Positions 52,301-63,995 of a DNA stretch of 64,000 bases are shown here, one piece after another. How positions within the stretch are numbered: the first letter of the stretch is position 1; every line of letters starts with the position of its first letter. This DNA comes from Cotesia glomerata (taxonomy: Eukaryota; Arthropoda; Insecta; Hymenoptera; Braconidae). Location: contig NC_058158.1 in the NCBI RefSeq assembly GCF_020080835.1, positions 32,382,305 through 32,446,304 of the forward strand, given 5' to 3'. The position numbers and the translations under genes are program-made. Under the pieces are notes generated by a model. The model did no database searches and was not told the DNA's origin. It was given only the letters and a program-made list of their open reading frames with translations.

Positions 52301-55300
52301 CCTAGATTATAAATCTTTAGTCACAGAAATACCGGCTTACGGTCACCAAATCACGAGCTTTAATTATGTGATAAGAAAACCGCCAATAGTAATTATAATT
52401 AAGTTAATAAAAACTTTAAATTAATAAAACAAATGCCCTTTCATCACGATTATATCGACCCCGGTTAACTGTACAACGAGCCATAGGTCACATGACCATT
52501 TTTTATGAATATTCTTATTTTTTTACGGTGGGTGAAATATTTTTATTTTTTCTTTTAACTATTGCAGATGATCCATTAAGTATGATCTATGTACTTGCTA
52601 TGCAATTTATGTGGTCTATATATATATCATATATAACTGTCCAGCAATAAAAATTTTTCCTGAGAGACCACTGGGTAATCCAGTGAGCCACACAATCGGA
52701 TTGTCCTGTTCGAATGATTTACAGTGAATTTGTTTTCACGTCTGAGTATGTTTTATCTAACTGTATAGATCATACACGAGGACTCAAGTCTATTTTTACT
52801 TAGAAAATCTATATACATATATATTTATAGTTTTTTGCTAGAATCCAAGGATACCGAATGCAGCAAATTGGAAAAAATTCAAGGTCAAGAAATCGCTGTC
52901 GGAAAAGGAAAATATTATTTATTACTTCATGATAAAAATAATAAATTGGCTTTATGCAATTTCCGTAATGTATTTGAGAAAGATAAATTTAAAAATTTTC
53001 CAAATTGTTGATTATTTTTTTTTATTTATTTCAACTCGGTGAAAAATTGAAGTTTGAAAATCTTAAGGAAAGATTTTGTTGAAATATTAAAAATTGTGGC
53101 TTCCAAAGTTAAAAAAAAATTAATAAAATTGTATTATTGAGTTCGAAAAACTGAAACATGCTAAAAAAGTTTTAAAAACTTAATTTGAATAGTGAGTACA
53201 TAATAAAACCTGCAGTGGCATGACTAAGTAAAATACTGAATAAAATTCTTGTCGCTAAAGAGTGTACACGAAATAAAGATGTTATATAATTCAACAGTTC
53301 CTCCAAACTAATTACGTGTAAATAAAAGAATAAATGAAGCTCGTACTCTCAAGAAATTCAAAGAGATTCAAAGATAGCATTTGTGTATCTCAGAAATATC
53401 AAATAAAGAAGACCTATTTATTATTAATCTCAAGTAAAAAAAAGCAACACTGAATTTTGAGTTCACTTTTTCAAAGCACATTCAAAAAAATAATTCATTT
53501 TCACTCATTTATATCTGAATACTCATGAACATATATGTTCAATTTATAATCATGAACTATGTCTGTAAAAAAAAGTGATAAAAAAAGTTGAGCCAATTAA
53601 ACAACCGCTTAAATCTGATCATTAAAAGTAAAAGGTTAAAGGTTAGAGATGAATTTTATAAAAGTAAATTAAATCTGGATTATTTTTTGTGAAAGATAAA
53701 TGTCCGTCCTCCCATTAAATTTAATGATGATAGACCAAATAATGAAACAAACCTATTAACTAGTTTATTGCACGAATCACAATTGACGTAACCAGTTTTT
53801 TTTTATAGACATTGTGTACGCGATACCGCAGAGGATATCCGAAAAATAAAAGATCAAACAAAAGATAAGAACACAGTTTTATTTTTTGCTCGTCACGTTT
53901 TGAACTGTCGTATTATATACATGTACATGGCGACTCTTTTATACATTATGGACGGTATACGTTACAGTCTATATCCTTTTTCGTGCTTAGTTCATGACCA
54001 TTTTTTAAATTTGAGAAACTCAAGCTCAAGGAACTACTTTCCTTTCATGAACTATTAATTAGCGTCACGGCACCTTTATGTTTAGCTACAATCGGTCAAT
54101 TACCTTTTTCCTCTTCCAAATGGACTTTTTTCGCCGTCTGGATGGTTTGTATTGATCTAAGCTTATCTCGGTTTATATTTCACCTTTTACTATCTATACA
54201 AGAGGAAGCATTGCTTTTATGCACACATATGGGGAGATTAAATTCTTCCAACAATCTATGTATACATCGCAAGGCCTTTGAAGAAGCTCTTCAAAAGCAT
54301 CTAACTATTTCTAAATACCGTCAACTTTTTAGATATACCTTTATACCATCGTTCTATACATAAAGACGTATATGCATTTTTTAGCTTTATCAGTATGGAA
54401 ATAATACATACACTGTAAAAAATCGGGAGTGAATTTTACTCCGCATTCACTCCCATCACTCAGGGTACCGGAGTGAAGTAATTAAACACTCCGCGTTCGG
54501 AGTGAATCCGAAGTTTTTTTCAGAGGAGTAATTTCGAAGTGATTCCGAAGTGAATCTGGATTTTCATAAATAAATACTTTTTAAATAAAGCTTTTTTGAT
54601 GACGAAAAAAATTCATTAGATTAATTTATTGATAGTATCAAAAAATTTTATTCAACATTCATCTGAAGGCAGTATTTTGAAAACGATTAGGTAATAAAAC
54701 TTGTAAAAAAATCTTATTTTTTTTTAATACGCCATTTAAATTAAAAGAAATAGTAATACTTAAAAGTGTATACGTTATTTACCGAGTTATGAGATTTAAA
54801 AAAGTTAAGATGTTATTAATAAATGTTTGCTGACATAATATAAGTACGTCCATAAAAATACTGAACTATAACGTGGCATATACTGCCATTTTCTTTATAT
54901 TCGTTGTACGAAATTACTTACTATGTTAAAAAAAAAATGTTCACGAATCCAGTCTAGTCTTTAATTATAAATTTCAAAGCTTACTCGGAAAAGTATAACA
55001 TTAACATTCAGTTTTATTCTAGCTGTTGAAATGTTCCCATTACACGACCAAGTTAGAGGTCAATCTTGCAGAGAATTACATGGCTCACAAAAAATAAAAC
55101 AGAAAAAAGAAACTATAACATTTCTATTTTATTTAAAAATTTAACTACATCTAGTGCAAGAGTGATTAAAAAAAGGATTGGAAAAATAATTCTAGTCGTT
55201 AAAATCAGACAATACATATGGAAAAATTCTTTGTTCGTTTAGTAGAAATATACGTAGTCTATCGGTGAGTTTTGTAAATTTTAGTTGAGGGTTGTTACGA

Positions 55301-58300
55301 GAAAAACGTTTTTAGTATTCATTAAAAAAATTTCGTGTAACTGGGTTGGAATTTATCGATCAAATATTCAGAATTTTTGCGGTTATATTATTGGACAGTA
55401 AACATAAATACCTTTCATGTTATTTGATAATTCACTGATGGAATTTTTGGCATGTCAATTTTCATAACTATCCACGTAAATGTGAACATAAAAATTTTTA
55501 TACCAGATATTTTCTTCAAAGAAATACAATTTTTTATCCCCGTAAAAGAATCTTGAGTAGTTTGTTGTCTAGGTGTATAGCGCATTTTAAAACGATTGAG
55601 CACGACCCGGAAATGAAGTTGTTTCCGTTCACACTATTTTACTTTTTTATTGTTCCATTCATTTATAGTTCGAAACAAGGTCAAGTCTTTAGCATTTTGT
55701 TTTTGAAATAATTATTCATCACAGCTATTTTCACAATATTTTTTTCAGTAATTTAGTAACATTTTATCTTTAGTTATTTTCATTACTATAGTCTATTGAG
55801 TATAATAAAAGTTTACAACTAGGAAATTCATGAAGATAGTGCGACCCAGAAGCATGGGTGTTAAAAATATATATTTACCGAGAATGATGAAATATATACA
55901 CTATAATATAATATTATAAAATAAATAACCGGGTCGAAAAGATTACTCAGTTTATTGAATTGATTTTTTTTATTGATAGTATATACGCTGCTGGAAGAAT
56001 CAGGCGGCTACATACCTCCGAAATCATCAGCGTCAACGGATATAACTTTTCTGGTAGCGACACTTCTTAAAATAAATGGCGCACCTCTTTTTGATTTCTA
56101 CGTCGATGTCGACTTGTATGATCACACGAGAGTATCTGTTTTTCTGGACCTGCCCTCAAGACATTTGGCAGACACATTTTTTTCCAATAAATATGTAAGT
56201 CTTGTTTTTATCAAATTTTTGTATTTTACTTTTGTTTAGTTACATAAAAATAAATGTTGTGAGAAATGAATATTATTATTATGAGAAATAAAATAAAAAT
56301 TTCAAATAGAATTGTACACGACAGAGGAATTGAAGCACATACCTAGAGAAATTTATTCAATGCGTTGTTTGGATTTTATCAGTTTACCCACATACCACTA
56401 TGCGAATATACAAATAGATTGACGATATTGATATAAAAAATACTGCTTTATTGTTTTACATTAGTATCACGGAAATTCATATCTATAACTGTATTCAATT
56501 AATCGTTTAAGTTATTTTTAAACACTTTTCAAAATTTTTTAGTTAAAAATAAGTGTAATGGTAAATTCAAAGATAAATCTTTTTATACCAATAATTACTT
56601 TATTGTTTTTTTTATTGATTAATTTCAGAATGAAAATTTTAATAACGCTAGAATTTTCATAGAAAAAATTTATATAAATTTATAAATTAAAAAAATTGCT
56701 TTTCCAAATAAAAAGCTTAGAATCTATAAAAAAAGACTTTTCAATAAATATGTTGAAATATATTCACTCGTTACATATGTTTGAATAGTTAAAAGTCTAA
56801 AAATGATGCTTCGCATGTTTTTGAAAACTACTTATAAAATTCCCTCGGTAGAAATATTCGCGAACATTAAATCCTAAGGTTTGTAAACTTTTGATGCTAA
56901 GCTCCTTAAGTGCAATTTAGATTTGAGTATTCATACTTACATCTATGACAGATATCGTAAGAGAGCTTTATATTTTATCAATTATATTATCATTTTATCT
57001 CAATGGAAAATATAAAAGGAATTTTTTAATAAATATTAAATAAAAAATAAATAAAATATATTTGTTTCAAAATTTTTTGAAGTACACTACTAAACTAAAA
57101 TTAAAATAAAAACTAGCAATTTTATAAATTTATTAATAAAAATAAAGAGGAAATTTATCTTGTTGAGAAATGGGATTTTTTTTTTTCATTTTTCTGTTAG
57201 TGTTTTATATTGCCTCGGAGTTTTGTTCTATTCCAGTTTCCCCTAATTCAAGAAAATAACAAACACCCGAAAAAAATTTTTTTGTAAAAAAATTTTAGCG
57301 TACTGTCTGAAGTAGTCAATTCACTCGATCCGCCCTCTGACTAAAAAAATTTTTTTGTTTACTCTGTAAAATATCACCTTATCCCGCCCGGATTTGGCTG
57401 AATAATGAAACTAAATAAATTTACGTAAATATATATTGTGTATTGATTGAAAGCGAGAGAGATGAAGTTGCCAAAGAATAAATAAATGTAATTCATAACG
57501 ACATGAAGACAGTTGAGGATTCGAAATAAAAAGATACTGTCTGAAGAAATCGGTAGCAACATCAGTTAGATATCTATCAGTGGGGCACGACAGTCTGGAG
57601 CCGCGAGAAGTCGATCTCCGTACAAAGAGGATATAGATACGTAACATAGCAGGGTACTGAGTGTGGCATGGGTTGCACTGGCCCATTGCCAAAATGTGCA
57701 TTGACGACATGGTAAAACTTATAATATCCTGCTATGACATTACAGCTATTTTTTACTTTACGAACCGTAATTTATTTTTTCATTTAATGACTTCATAAGC
57801 TCAGCTAATAATCGATTTATTTTTATGCCTATCGCTCTAATTGTTCATCAACTTTCGCTAAAGTTTCCCGGCGTGTCGATCTGTCGGGCTCAACAACTAG
57901 AGATTGACATGATGCATTTAATAAAGTTTCAAAATTTCCGACACAATTTTCAAGCTCTAAGATGATACTGATGACACGAGAAATATTGCAATAAAAATAA
58001 ACGCGTAAAAGGATATACTTTGCTTTACAGACGTTATTATTTTTATTTTTTATTTTAGCGTTTGATATCAAGAAATAGAAATAGTTTTAAAGTTATCGAT
58101 GAATTCTATCACGTACACTCAATTACTTGAATTAAAATTTATCTGACGGTGAATTTTGTTGATAGAAAACTCTCCGAGAATAAAATAATTATTTTATTGA
58201 CTTTCTGCAGTATAAATAGACAATGTTTAGTTTCTTAAATAAACTTTTCCTTCTTCTCAATTTACTTGTTCAGCAAAGTCTACAAACTTCATTAATATTT

Positions 58301-60084
58301 AATTAAATAAATATTTTTTTAAGTAATCATGATAAATGCTCTTTTATTTATAGCAAGTACTTAGAAAACTTGTGGTAGCAAAACATCTGAATTTATAATT
58401 TATTTAAAAACACTTTGGGGAAAAATCCATTTAAAAATGCATGCCTCTTCTTATAGATAATAAAAATCGATAAAACCACTAAAGAATTATTTAAGGCGAC
58501 ATGCATTCTATGTGAAGCTTTCTTACTTGGCATGCACTTACATTATTTGTTTTAGGAGTAAAATATCAGTTTCTTAAAACTTTTTAGCTTAACGGTGTTT
58601 TTAACTTCACTTTTTATTATGAAATAAATAATAAATATTAATCAATAAATTCTAACAATAATTTCACTTTTCAGAACAAAATTAATTTTTAATAGTTTAA
58701 ATAATAAATAAAGATCGAAATAACTATAATTATTATACTGAATATGATAGCTACTTTGAAATGCGTAGCCTTTAAAGCTCGGAGGAATTTTGAATTCTTT
58801 GGAAACGACCGAGTAATGGTAGTTATGTAAATTTTTGAGATTCAAGAGTCTATTTGGGAAAATAAACAACTTAAGCTCTATTGTACGGTATTTTTCAAAG
58901 CTCCTGATCTTGCGATAAAGAAATACGTGGTTTGGTGACTTAAGCAAAGTAGACTGCGTTTTTTAAAAATGAAACTCAATTTTGAGTTTTGAGTCGATAA
59001 ATAATAATTTCTGAATTGTATTTTAAAAACTAAAAACTAAAGAAGACTATTAAAAGTTAAAACATTGAATGTAATAGCTCATTTTTTTATCTACTGTTCA
59101 TAGAAATGAAAATATCTGAATCATTGTTAAACCGATTTGGAAAGTTCGTGACTCTATTAAGCAAGATAAATAACTTCGACTATATCATGCGGTATTTCAC
59201 AGAGCTTTTGACTAAACTAGATATAAAATACCCGATTTAAAAGCTTAAGTTTCTTAGACTATTACTTACACCGAATAGTATAAAAAAGTTGACTAATGTT
59301 TTAATTTTTTCGTCGTGAATGAAGATTAATAATATCGTTACTGAAAAAGACTGGTCTACTGATTTAAAATTAAATAAAATTTTTTCTTCAATTAATTTAC
59401 TCAAAATAAAAATTTTAACATTTGAAATTAGATTTTTTATTTGGCAAAAAAATTATTTTTAATTTTAAACATATGTACAAAAAAAAATAAACAATAATCC
59501 CTTAGTCAACTCTAAAATTCTCTTAAAATATTATCCAATAGTTCAAGTTATGAATAATGAATTTATTTTCCAAAAAGTTATAAAATTTTAATTGAAAATG
59601 AGCTACAGATCTGAGAGATCTAAAAGATGATTTACTACGAATCCGACGGCATAACTTTATTTTAATTTAAAAGAAAGACATCTTAATGTCAACGGAATGA
59701 TTTGTTAATATATTTTACACTGATAAAAATTTTAACTTGACTCAAGAGCAAAAATCTTGAACCAAGAACACCAATTGGAAGAAAATGAATTTCTTGAGCC
59801 AAGAGGAAAAATTCTTGAGTCAAGATAGATTCTCTTGAATTAATAAAATATATCTTGACTCAAGAATTTTTCCTCTTGGCTCAAGAAATTCATTTTCTTC
59901 CAATTGGTGTTTTTGGTTCAAGACTTCTGCTCTTGAGTCAAGTTAAAATTTCTATCAGTGTAGTAGATGGATTTTTAATTCACAGAAAGACGGACCAAGA
60001 TGGCACGCAGAGGCAAGCATGAAAAGAGTAATCCGCAAAAAAAGATCTAATCCTGCAGAGAGTCAAGCGTATACCGTCATCAAG
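31020..60084 (+). CDS. M13 metallopeptidase (neprilysin/ECE-like), N-terminal half, 3' partial
   Basis: Type II membrane zinc ectopeptidase family that trims or inactivates peptides at the cell surface. Five in-frame GT-AG exons (about 31020-31573, 35795-36014, 43500-43607, 55980-56194, 59986-60084) encode roughly 400 residues. These are a long Gly/Ser-rich cytoplasmic part, the Cys-rich stretch WICCVPCYW, one membrane span (ALLTFAMLLVTSLLV onward), then the M13 N-terminal domain. That domain shows MNRDVDPCNDFYQFACG, GLFYSSC, INGAPLFDFYVDVDLYDHT and FLDLPS. Family members are usually about 700-800 residues, so the HExxH and ExxxD zinc motifs should lie beyond the window. The 5' end is unresolved: the first exon has no ATG before 31370. 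Introns reach 12 kb. Whether it belongs to the neprilysin or ECE branch cannot be told from this half. Confidence 0.88.
31574..35794. other. M13 intron 1, with a moderately GC-rich island at 35160-35345
   Basis: Mostly AT-rich with an AAT microsatellite. The stretch 35160-35345 is more complex and contains a 25-codon ATG frame at 35225 (MTLNGRDKPMVKL start) with no phase-compatible donor. It could be regulatory or an alternative leader, but nothing decides it. Confidence 0.35.
34297..34354. repeat. AAT microsatellite
   Basis: About 19 uninterrupted trinucleotide units within M13 intron 1. Confidence 0.95.
35795..36014 (+). CDS. M13 exon: start of ectodomain, DPCNDFYQFACG
   Basis: Phase 0 in, phase 1 out. 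It begins DEACIRERDG, then ICVTKAC, and reaches MNRDVDPCNDFYQFACGSF, the hallmark opening of the M13 N-terminal domain with its disulphide-forming Cys residues. The donor is GTAAGT. Confidence 0.95.
36015..43499. other. M13 intron 2, no gene seen
   Basis: 7.5 kb of AT-rich DNA with A-runs (for example about 38983-39003). The patch 42720-43330 is somewhat less AT-rich and may be old repeat DNA, but no ends or frames were recognised. Confidence 0.5.
43500..43607 (+). CDS. M13 exon: GLFYSSC segment
   Basis: 108 nt, phase 1 to phase 1, 35 full codons. FEKIGLFYSSCVAQ matches the M13 block (K-x-LY-x-SC) after the first ectodomain helices. Acceptor TTGCAG. Confidence 0.9.
48759..48784. repeat. AAT microsatellite
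   Basis: About eight trinucleotide units in M13 intron 3. Confidence 0.9.
54411..54560. mobile_element. One end of a CACTGTAAAAAA-type MITE, apparently truncated
   Basis: TA-CACTGTAAAAAATCGGGAGTG begins as the element at 24338 does. It is followed by repeated CGGAGTGAA / CGAAGTGAATC motifs. No matching TTTTACAGTG-TA end was found downstream. Confidence 0.5.
55980..56194 (+). CDS. M13 exon: PLFDFYVDVDLYDHT
   Basis: Phase 1 in, phase 0 out. LLEESGGYIPP corresponds to the GGWP region of other members. INGAPLFDFYVDVDLYDHTRV then FLDLPSRHL match the conserved substrate-side lobe. The donor is GTAAGT. Confidence 0.93.
56195..59717. other. M13 intron 4, with a coding-like minus-strand patch at 57829-58000
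   Basis: AT-rich except about 57540-58000. There the minus strand reads an open helix-like segment (LELENCVGNFETLL then STRRETLAKVDEQLER) to a TAG at 57829. It is described among the findings; no family was recognised. Confidence 0.35.
59718..59960. mobile_element. 243-bp palindromic MITE beside an M13 exon
   Basis: TA-CACTGATAAAAATTTTAAC ... GTTAAAATTTCTATCAGTG-TA. Arms of about 113 bp (59718-59830, 59848-59960) are near-perfect complements containing CTTGAGTCAAGA motifs. TA flanks both ends. The next exon begins at 59986. Confidence 0.88.
59986..60084 (+). CDS. M13 exon: last visible exon
   Basis: 33 codons, phase 0 at both ends, beginning KDGPRWHAEASMKRVI and rich in Lys/Arg. Less conserved than the others, but phase, splice sites (TTCACAG / GTAAAT) and an open frame agree. 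A palindromic MITE ends 25 bp upstream. I found no later exon up to 64000. Confidence 0.75.
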
Positions 60085-62311
60085 GTAAATATTGATAATT
60101 GTTACTTTGGTCAATGTAAATAATTTACACTGATAAAACGAACATTTTAAATAAAAAATTGAAATTATTTTTTATTCAACTATGCTTAACAAGTGTTAGT
60201 TTTTAATTATAATTTTAAATCCTACGATTATATGCACAAAAAGACATTTTATGCTAAAGTAATTCGTGTATTACGTAGACAGAATAAAAACCAAGGATGA
60301 TATATTTATCGTCTTATGTTGAAATTTTTAATTATATTTAAAATATTCATCTTTTAAATAAAGATCTCATAAATAAATGCTGGTAATGTGTTTTAATTTA
60401 CAAAAGTAATTAAAATTTATGAATAAGACTTTCCTTTAACAATATATAAATTTATTTTGTTTGTGTATGTTTTGAAAATCTAAGTTTCATGTTACTGTTC
60501 TCCAATGGCTGAGTTGAACCCAACACGATCACTCTCGAATTTTTATTCTTTACTCTATTTTTTACGATTATTTTTATTAAAATTAAAGTTGAAAATCATG
60601 TTAAATAATAAGCCTAGTGCAAAATTTATAGAGACTAAAAGAAGCAGTAGATTGATTTTTAAAAGTTTTTTTTTTATGATGGACAAAAAAAAGTAAAAAA
60701 TTACCGCAGCCTGGATTCGAACCAGGGATCTTCAAGGAATCATTTTCAGCTTGTAAACATAGGTGGACCTTCATACTCCGCCGTCCATCTTACGGTTTTA
60801 AATAAATTATAATATTTTTAGAATTGAAACTTTATTGTTACTATTGTGAAGTTAGCAACCTGCTTATATAAGAATCACAGTGCTACTCCCGTGTATGCCA
60901 CGCACGGTTCTTTTTAGATAAGAATATCCTAGAGTAACGGACAATAAGGGATATTAAGGGAGAATACAAACTTCACATGATAAAGTTTACAAGCATGAAC
61001 AATGTCTTGACGCCTTACCAACTTGGCTACTGTGGCACTTGTAGCTTCGACTTTCTAAAAGCTATTTAAGCTACAAATCTCCTTTCGTGCTTCTATAGCT
61101 TATTATTGTTAATATTTTTTCAAAATTTTATTTTACTCATAACTTATAATCGAATCAATTTATTAAAAAATTTAGAAAAAAAAATTTTACATTGAAAAAA
61201 AAAAAATAAAGAATGAAAAGTGCAGTTGCATGGGATCGAACCAGAGCCGTTAATCAGACAAATTTAAAGGTCCCTGCTCCAAGTTAGTTTAGTATAGAAA
61301 CTAACTTATTTCAAATCATTTACATGTTTTTAAACTAACATGACAAGTTTTTGTGGTTGATTATTTTTTGATTGTTAATAATAAAAAAAAAACCAACTTT
61401 TCGATTAATTCAAATGTTCGATTGTTTGAATCGATTCAGTAATAAACCTATTATAAATGTTTGAAAGAAAAGCTTATTGCTTCAATATCAATAAATATAT
61501 TGCGATTTTGCTAGTCATTATTCATAGTATCAGTAATCATTTTTGTAAAGTTATGTAAATCCTCGAATAAATCCGGCTGAGGATACAGCATCAGAGACTT
61601 TGATGTACGGATTTAGCCATGAAAAATGAGGTAACTGCAGCTAAACTTTTGCTGAGAATTATGTTTTAAAGTCAACAGTTCTTTTAATCTCATCGGATAA
61701 TTTTTCGAGTCATTTACTGAATTCTATAGCGTTTTTGTTTTTGTAACTAAATCGAAACGATATTTCAAACTTTCAATTAACTGTTTTACTTCAAATTGAT
61801 GGTGGATTCGTACTTTATGACTTTATAAAAACGTTGAATTCCAATAAATAAGTCCCTCAAACAGATTCTAGCTACATTTGAACCCTTCGCATGATATTGA
61901 ATTTTTGAAATCGATTTTTGCGGGCTTATAGAATTTAATTACTGCACACATCAAACGTGAATGCGATTTAGGTACTAAACTTTATTTGATATATTTTCGT
62001 TTTATTAAAAAAATATTCAAATATTTTTGAAAGCTGTAAAAAATTTTACATTTTAACAATTAATAAATTTCTTCCAGATTGAAAATATAAATATATACCT
62101 CATTTATGATTAAGAAAAAAAAATAACTGTCTACTACATCCTAATTTTATTTTGTAAAAGTTTGTTCACTGTTTACAAACATAAAATTTAAAAGTATACA
62201 TTTTTTCGTAAACATAAATAAGCTATACTTTTTTTAATTCTAAAACAGTAATCTGCTAAAAAAGTAATATTCTAAAAGTTTACAACTTTAACAAAGTTTG
62301 TAGTCGCTGTG
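60085..62311. other. M13 intron after the last visible exon
   Basis: Holds the tRNA-like relics and a one-ended TACACTGATAAAA motif near 60127. No further M13 exon was recognised here or up to 64000. Confidence 0.45.
60705..60797 (-). repeat. tRNA-like relic (SINE head or tRNA pseudogene)
   Basis: The minus strand holds a perfect T-arm, CCTGG-TTCGAAT-CCAGG, and partly matching acceptor ends (ACCG...CGGT). The anticodon arm does not fold properly, so a functional tRNA is unlikely. A-box-like (61006-61045, minus) and TTCGATCC (about 61230) pieces follow nearby. Confidence 0.45.
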
Positions 62312-62460
62312 TAAAGTAAAAGCCCCAATAGATGATCACGTACCAGTATATGATCACTCCATGTATTTGTATATCTATATTCACAAATATAGGTATACAA
62401 ATACATGGAGTGATCATATACTGGTACATGATCATCTATTGGGGCTTTTACCTTACTTTA
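62312..62460. repeat. 149-bp near-perfect palindrome
   Basis: Arms meet around 62385: TAAAGTAAAAGCCCCAATAG ... CTATTGGGGCTTTTACC-TTACTTTA. They differ by only a few bases, so this is a young snap-back element. No clear target duplication was seen. Confidence 0.85.
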
Positions 62461-62730
62461 GTTTCGAATTTACCAGTTCCAGGAATATTTTAAATAGTTT
62501 CCATCCGTCACAAAGTTAGATTTTCCTGCGCCGTGGATGACAGTGACCGAGCTAACCGACTGACAGAATCAATAATTCCCGATAAAATCGATAGGAACCG
62601 ACACTTACGTATTTAGTGTTTCATTTATATTTGTATTGTATTATAAAATAATAATATTTAAAAATATGCGCAGCGAAACCTCGGCAGCATCCCTAACTTC
62701 GAGAGCTCAATTGTTTCCATTTCATCATAA

Positions 62731-63142
62731 AAATAAATAATAGTTTAAAAAAACTAAAAACACGCTTTTTATAGAAAACCAAACTAAAAAATAGAAAATA
62801 AATTTAAATTAAGAATAGTGTTAAAAATTTCAATAAATATAAATTAATAATAGTGTAAATAAAAAAAATGTATTTTATTTTAAAAAAAGCGTGAGGTGCA
62901 TGGTGTCAATAGTTATAAATATTTTATTGACAGATATGAGTAGAGTGATTATCATTTTGATAATATCTTAAAAGCACCCCACGCTTTTTAAAATAAAATA
63001 CATTTTTTTTATTTACACTATTATTAATTTATATTTATTGAAATTTTTAACACTATTCTTAATTTAAATTTATTTTCTATTTTTTAGTTTGGTTTTCTAT
63101 AAAAAGCGTGTTTTTAGTTTTTTTAAACTATTATTTATTTTT
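62731..63142. repeat. Inverted repeat with 170-bp arms and 72-bp loop
   Basis: Arms 62731-62900 and 62973-63142 are near-identical complements, from AAATAAATAATAGTTT to AAAAAGCGTG. An extra copy of the outer arm end follows in direct orientation (about 63143-63205). Confidence 0.85.
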
Positions 63143-63222
63143 TACTTTTTAGTTTGGTTTATTTATAAAAGCGTGATTTTTTAGTTTTTTTAAACTATTA
63201 TTTGTTGATTATCAAAAATATT

Positions 63223-63465
63223 CAGGCGCGCAAATTACCCACGGAGAGTTACATACTGACATACTGACATACTGACATACAAGTGAAGCTAATAAAAAAA
63301 TAATTATTTATAAATATTATAAATACGGGGAATCAGAGTTCGATTTCGGAGAGCGAGCCTGAGAAACGGCTACCAGAACCAAGGAAGGCCGCAGGCGCGC
63401 AGATTACCCACGGAGAGTTACATACTGACATACTGACATACTGACAAACAAACTGACATACATGT
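63223..63465. repeat. Duplicated unit: 18S rRNA fragment plus TGACATAC repeats
   Basis: Two direct copies of CAGGCGCGCA(A/G)ATTACCCAC (63223, 63392) are each followed by GGAGAGTT and three or more TGACATAC units. Upstream of the second copy, 63325-63411 matches a conserved 18S rRNA segment, including GAGCCTGAGAAACGGCTACC. These are derived pieces, not an rRNA gene. Confidence 0.75.
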
Positions 63466-63884
63466 GAAACTAATATAAAGCGTGTAATAATACGTAACTC
63501 AACGAATATCAACAGATTTGGTATTTTCTCAGCGGCTCTACTCAAGAATTTATTTATAAAATGCTTAAAATTCACAATATTCTGGGGATATAGATAATAT
63601 CTCCAGAAATTTTTCATTTTATTCATACTATTTTTCAGCTGTGTCTCTTACGTTAATGTATCATAGACTAAATTTATGTTTTGTAATAAATACATGTATA
63701 CTGAGAATACCATCACCTTTTTCGTAAAATATCAATTTAATGTTTTGATAAATTTACTTTGTTTTTATTAAAAATTTTGGGATTTATTTAAAAAATTAAC
63801 TGAATTACAATGAAAACTTTAAAGAAACTTAACTTTAATGTTTCCTTTTTAAAATCTAGAATTTTATTTTTAAATATATAAAAA

Positions 63885-63995
63885 TACTAGCAGTCCGCCC
63901 CAGCTTCACACGGGTATTGAACAAAAATTTCAACATTAATTATGATGTAATATAGCCTATGTCACCCGGGGATAGTGTAGCTTCCCAACACACTG
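63885..63995. mobile_element. Dispersed retroelement fragment
   Basis: CTAGCAGTCCGCCCCAGCTTC, then ATAGCCTATGTCACCCGGGG and TAGTGTAGCTTCCC. This resembles ends of repeats common in insect genomes, which I take to be non-LTR retroelement tails. Assignment is from memory and unsure; it runs off the window. Confidence 0.4.

Larger units (their letters stand above)
43608..55979. other. M13 intron 3 (12.4 kb), scattered repeats only
   Basis: Contains an AAT run (48759-48784), an A-run (49902-49922), a one-ended MITE-like terminus (54411) and unexplained frames at 47615-47905, 46064-46276 and 54142-54363 with no family resemblance. Confidence 0.45.

Noticed and set aside
54142..54363. ATG-started 73-codon frame in M13 intron 3
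   Set aside because: No recognisable motif, no phase-matched splice sites, and an AT-biased residue mix.
57411..57710. 99-codon minus-strand frame in M13 intron 4
   Set aside because: ATG-started, but the second half is AT-driven and nothing resembles a known family.
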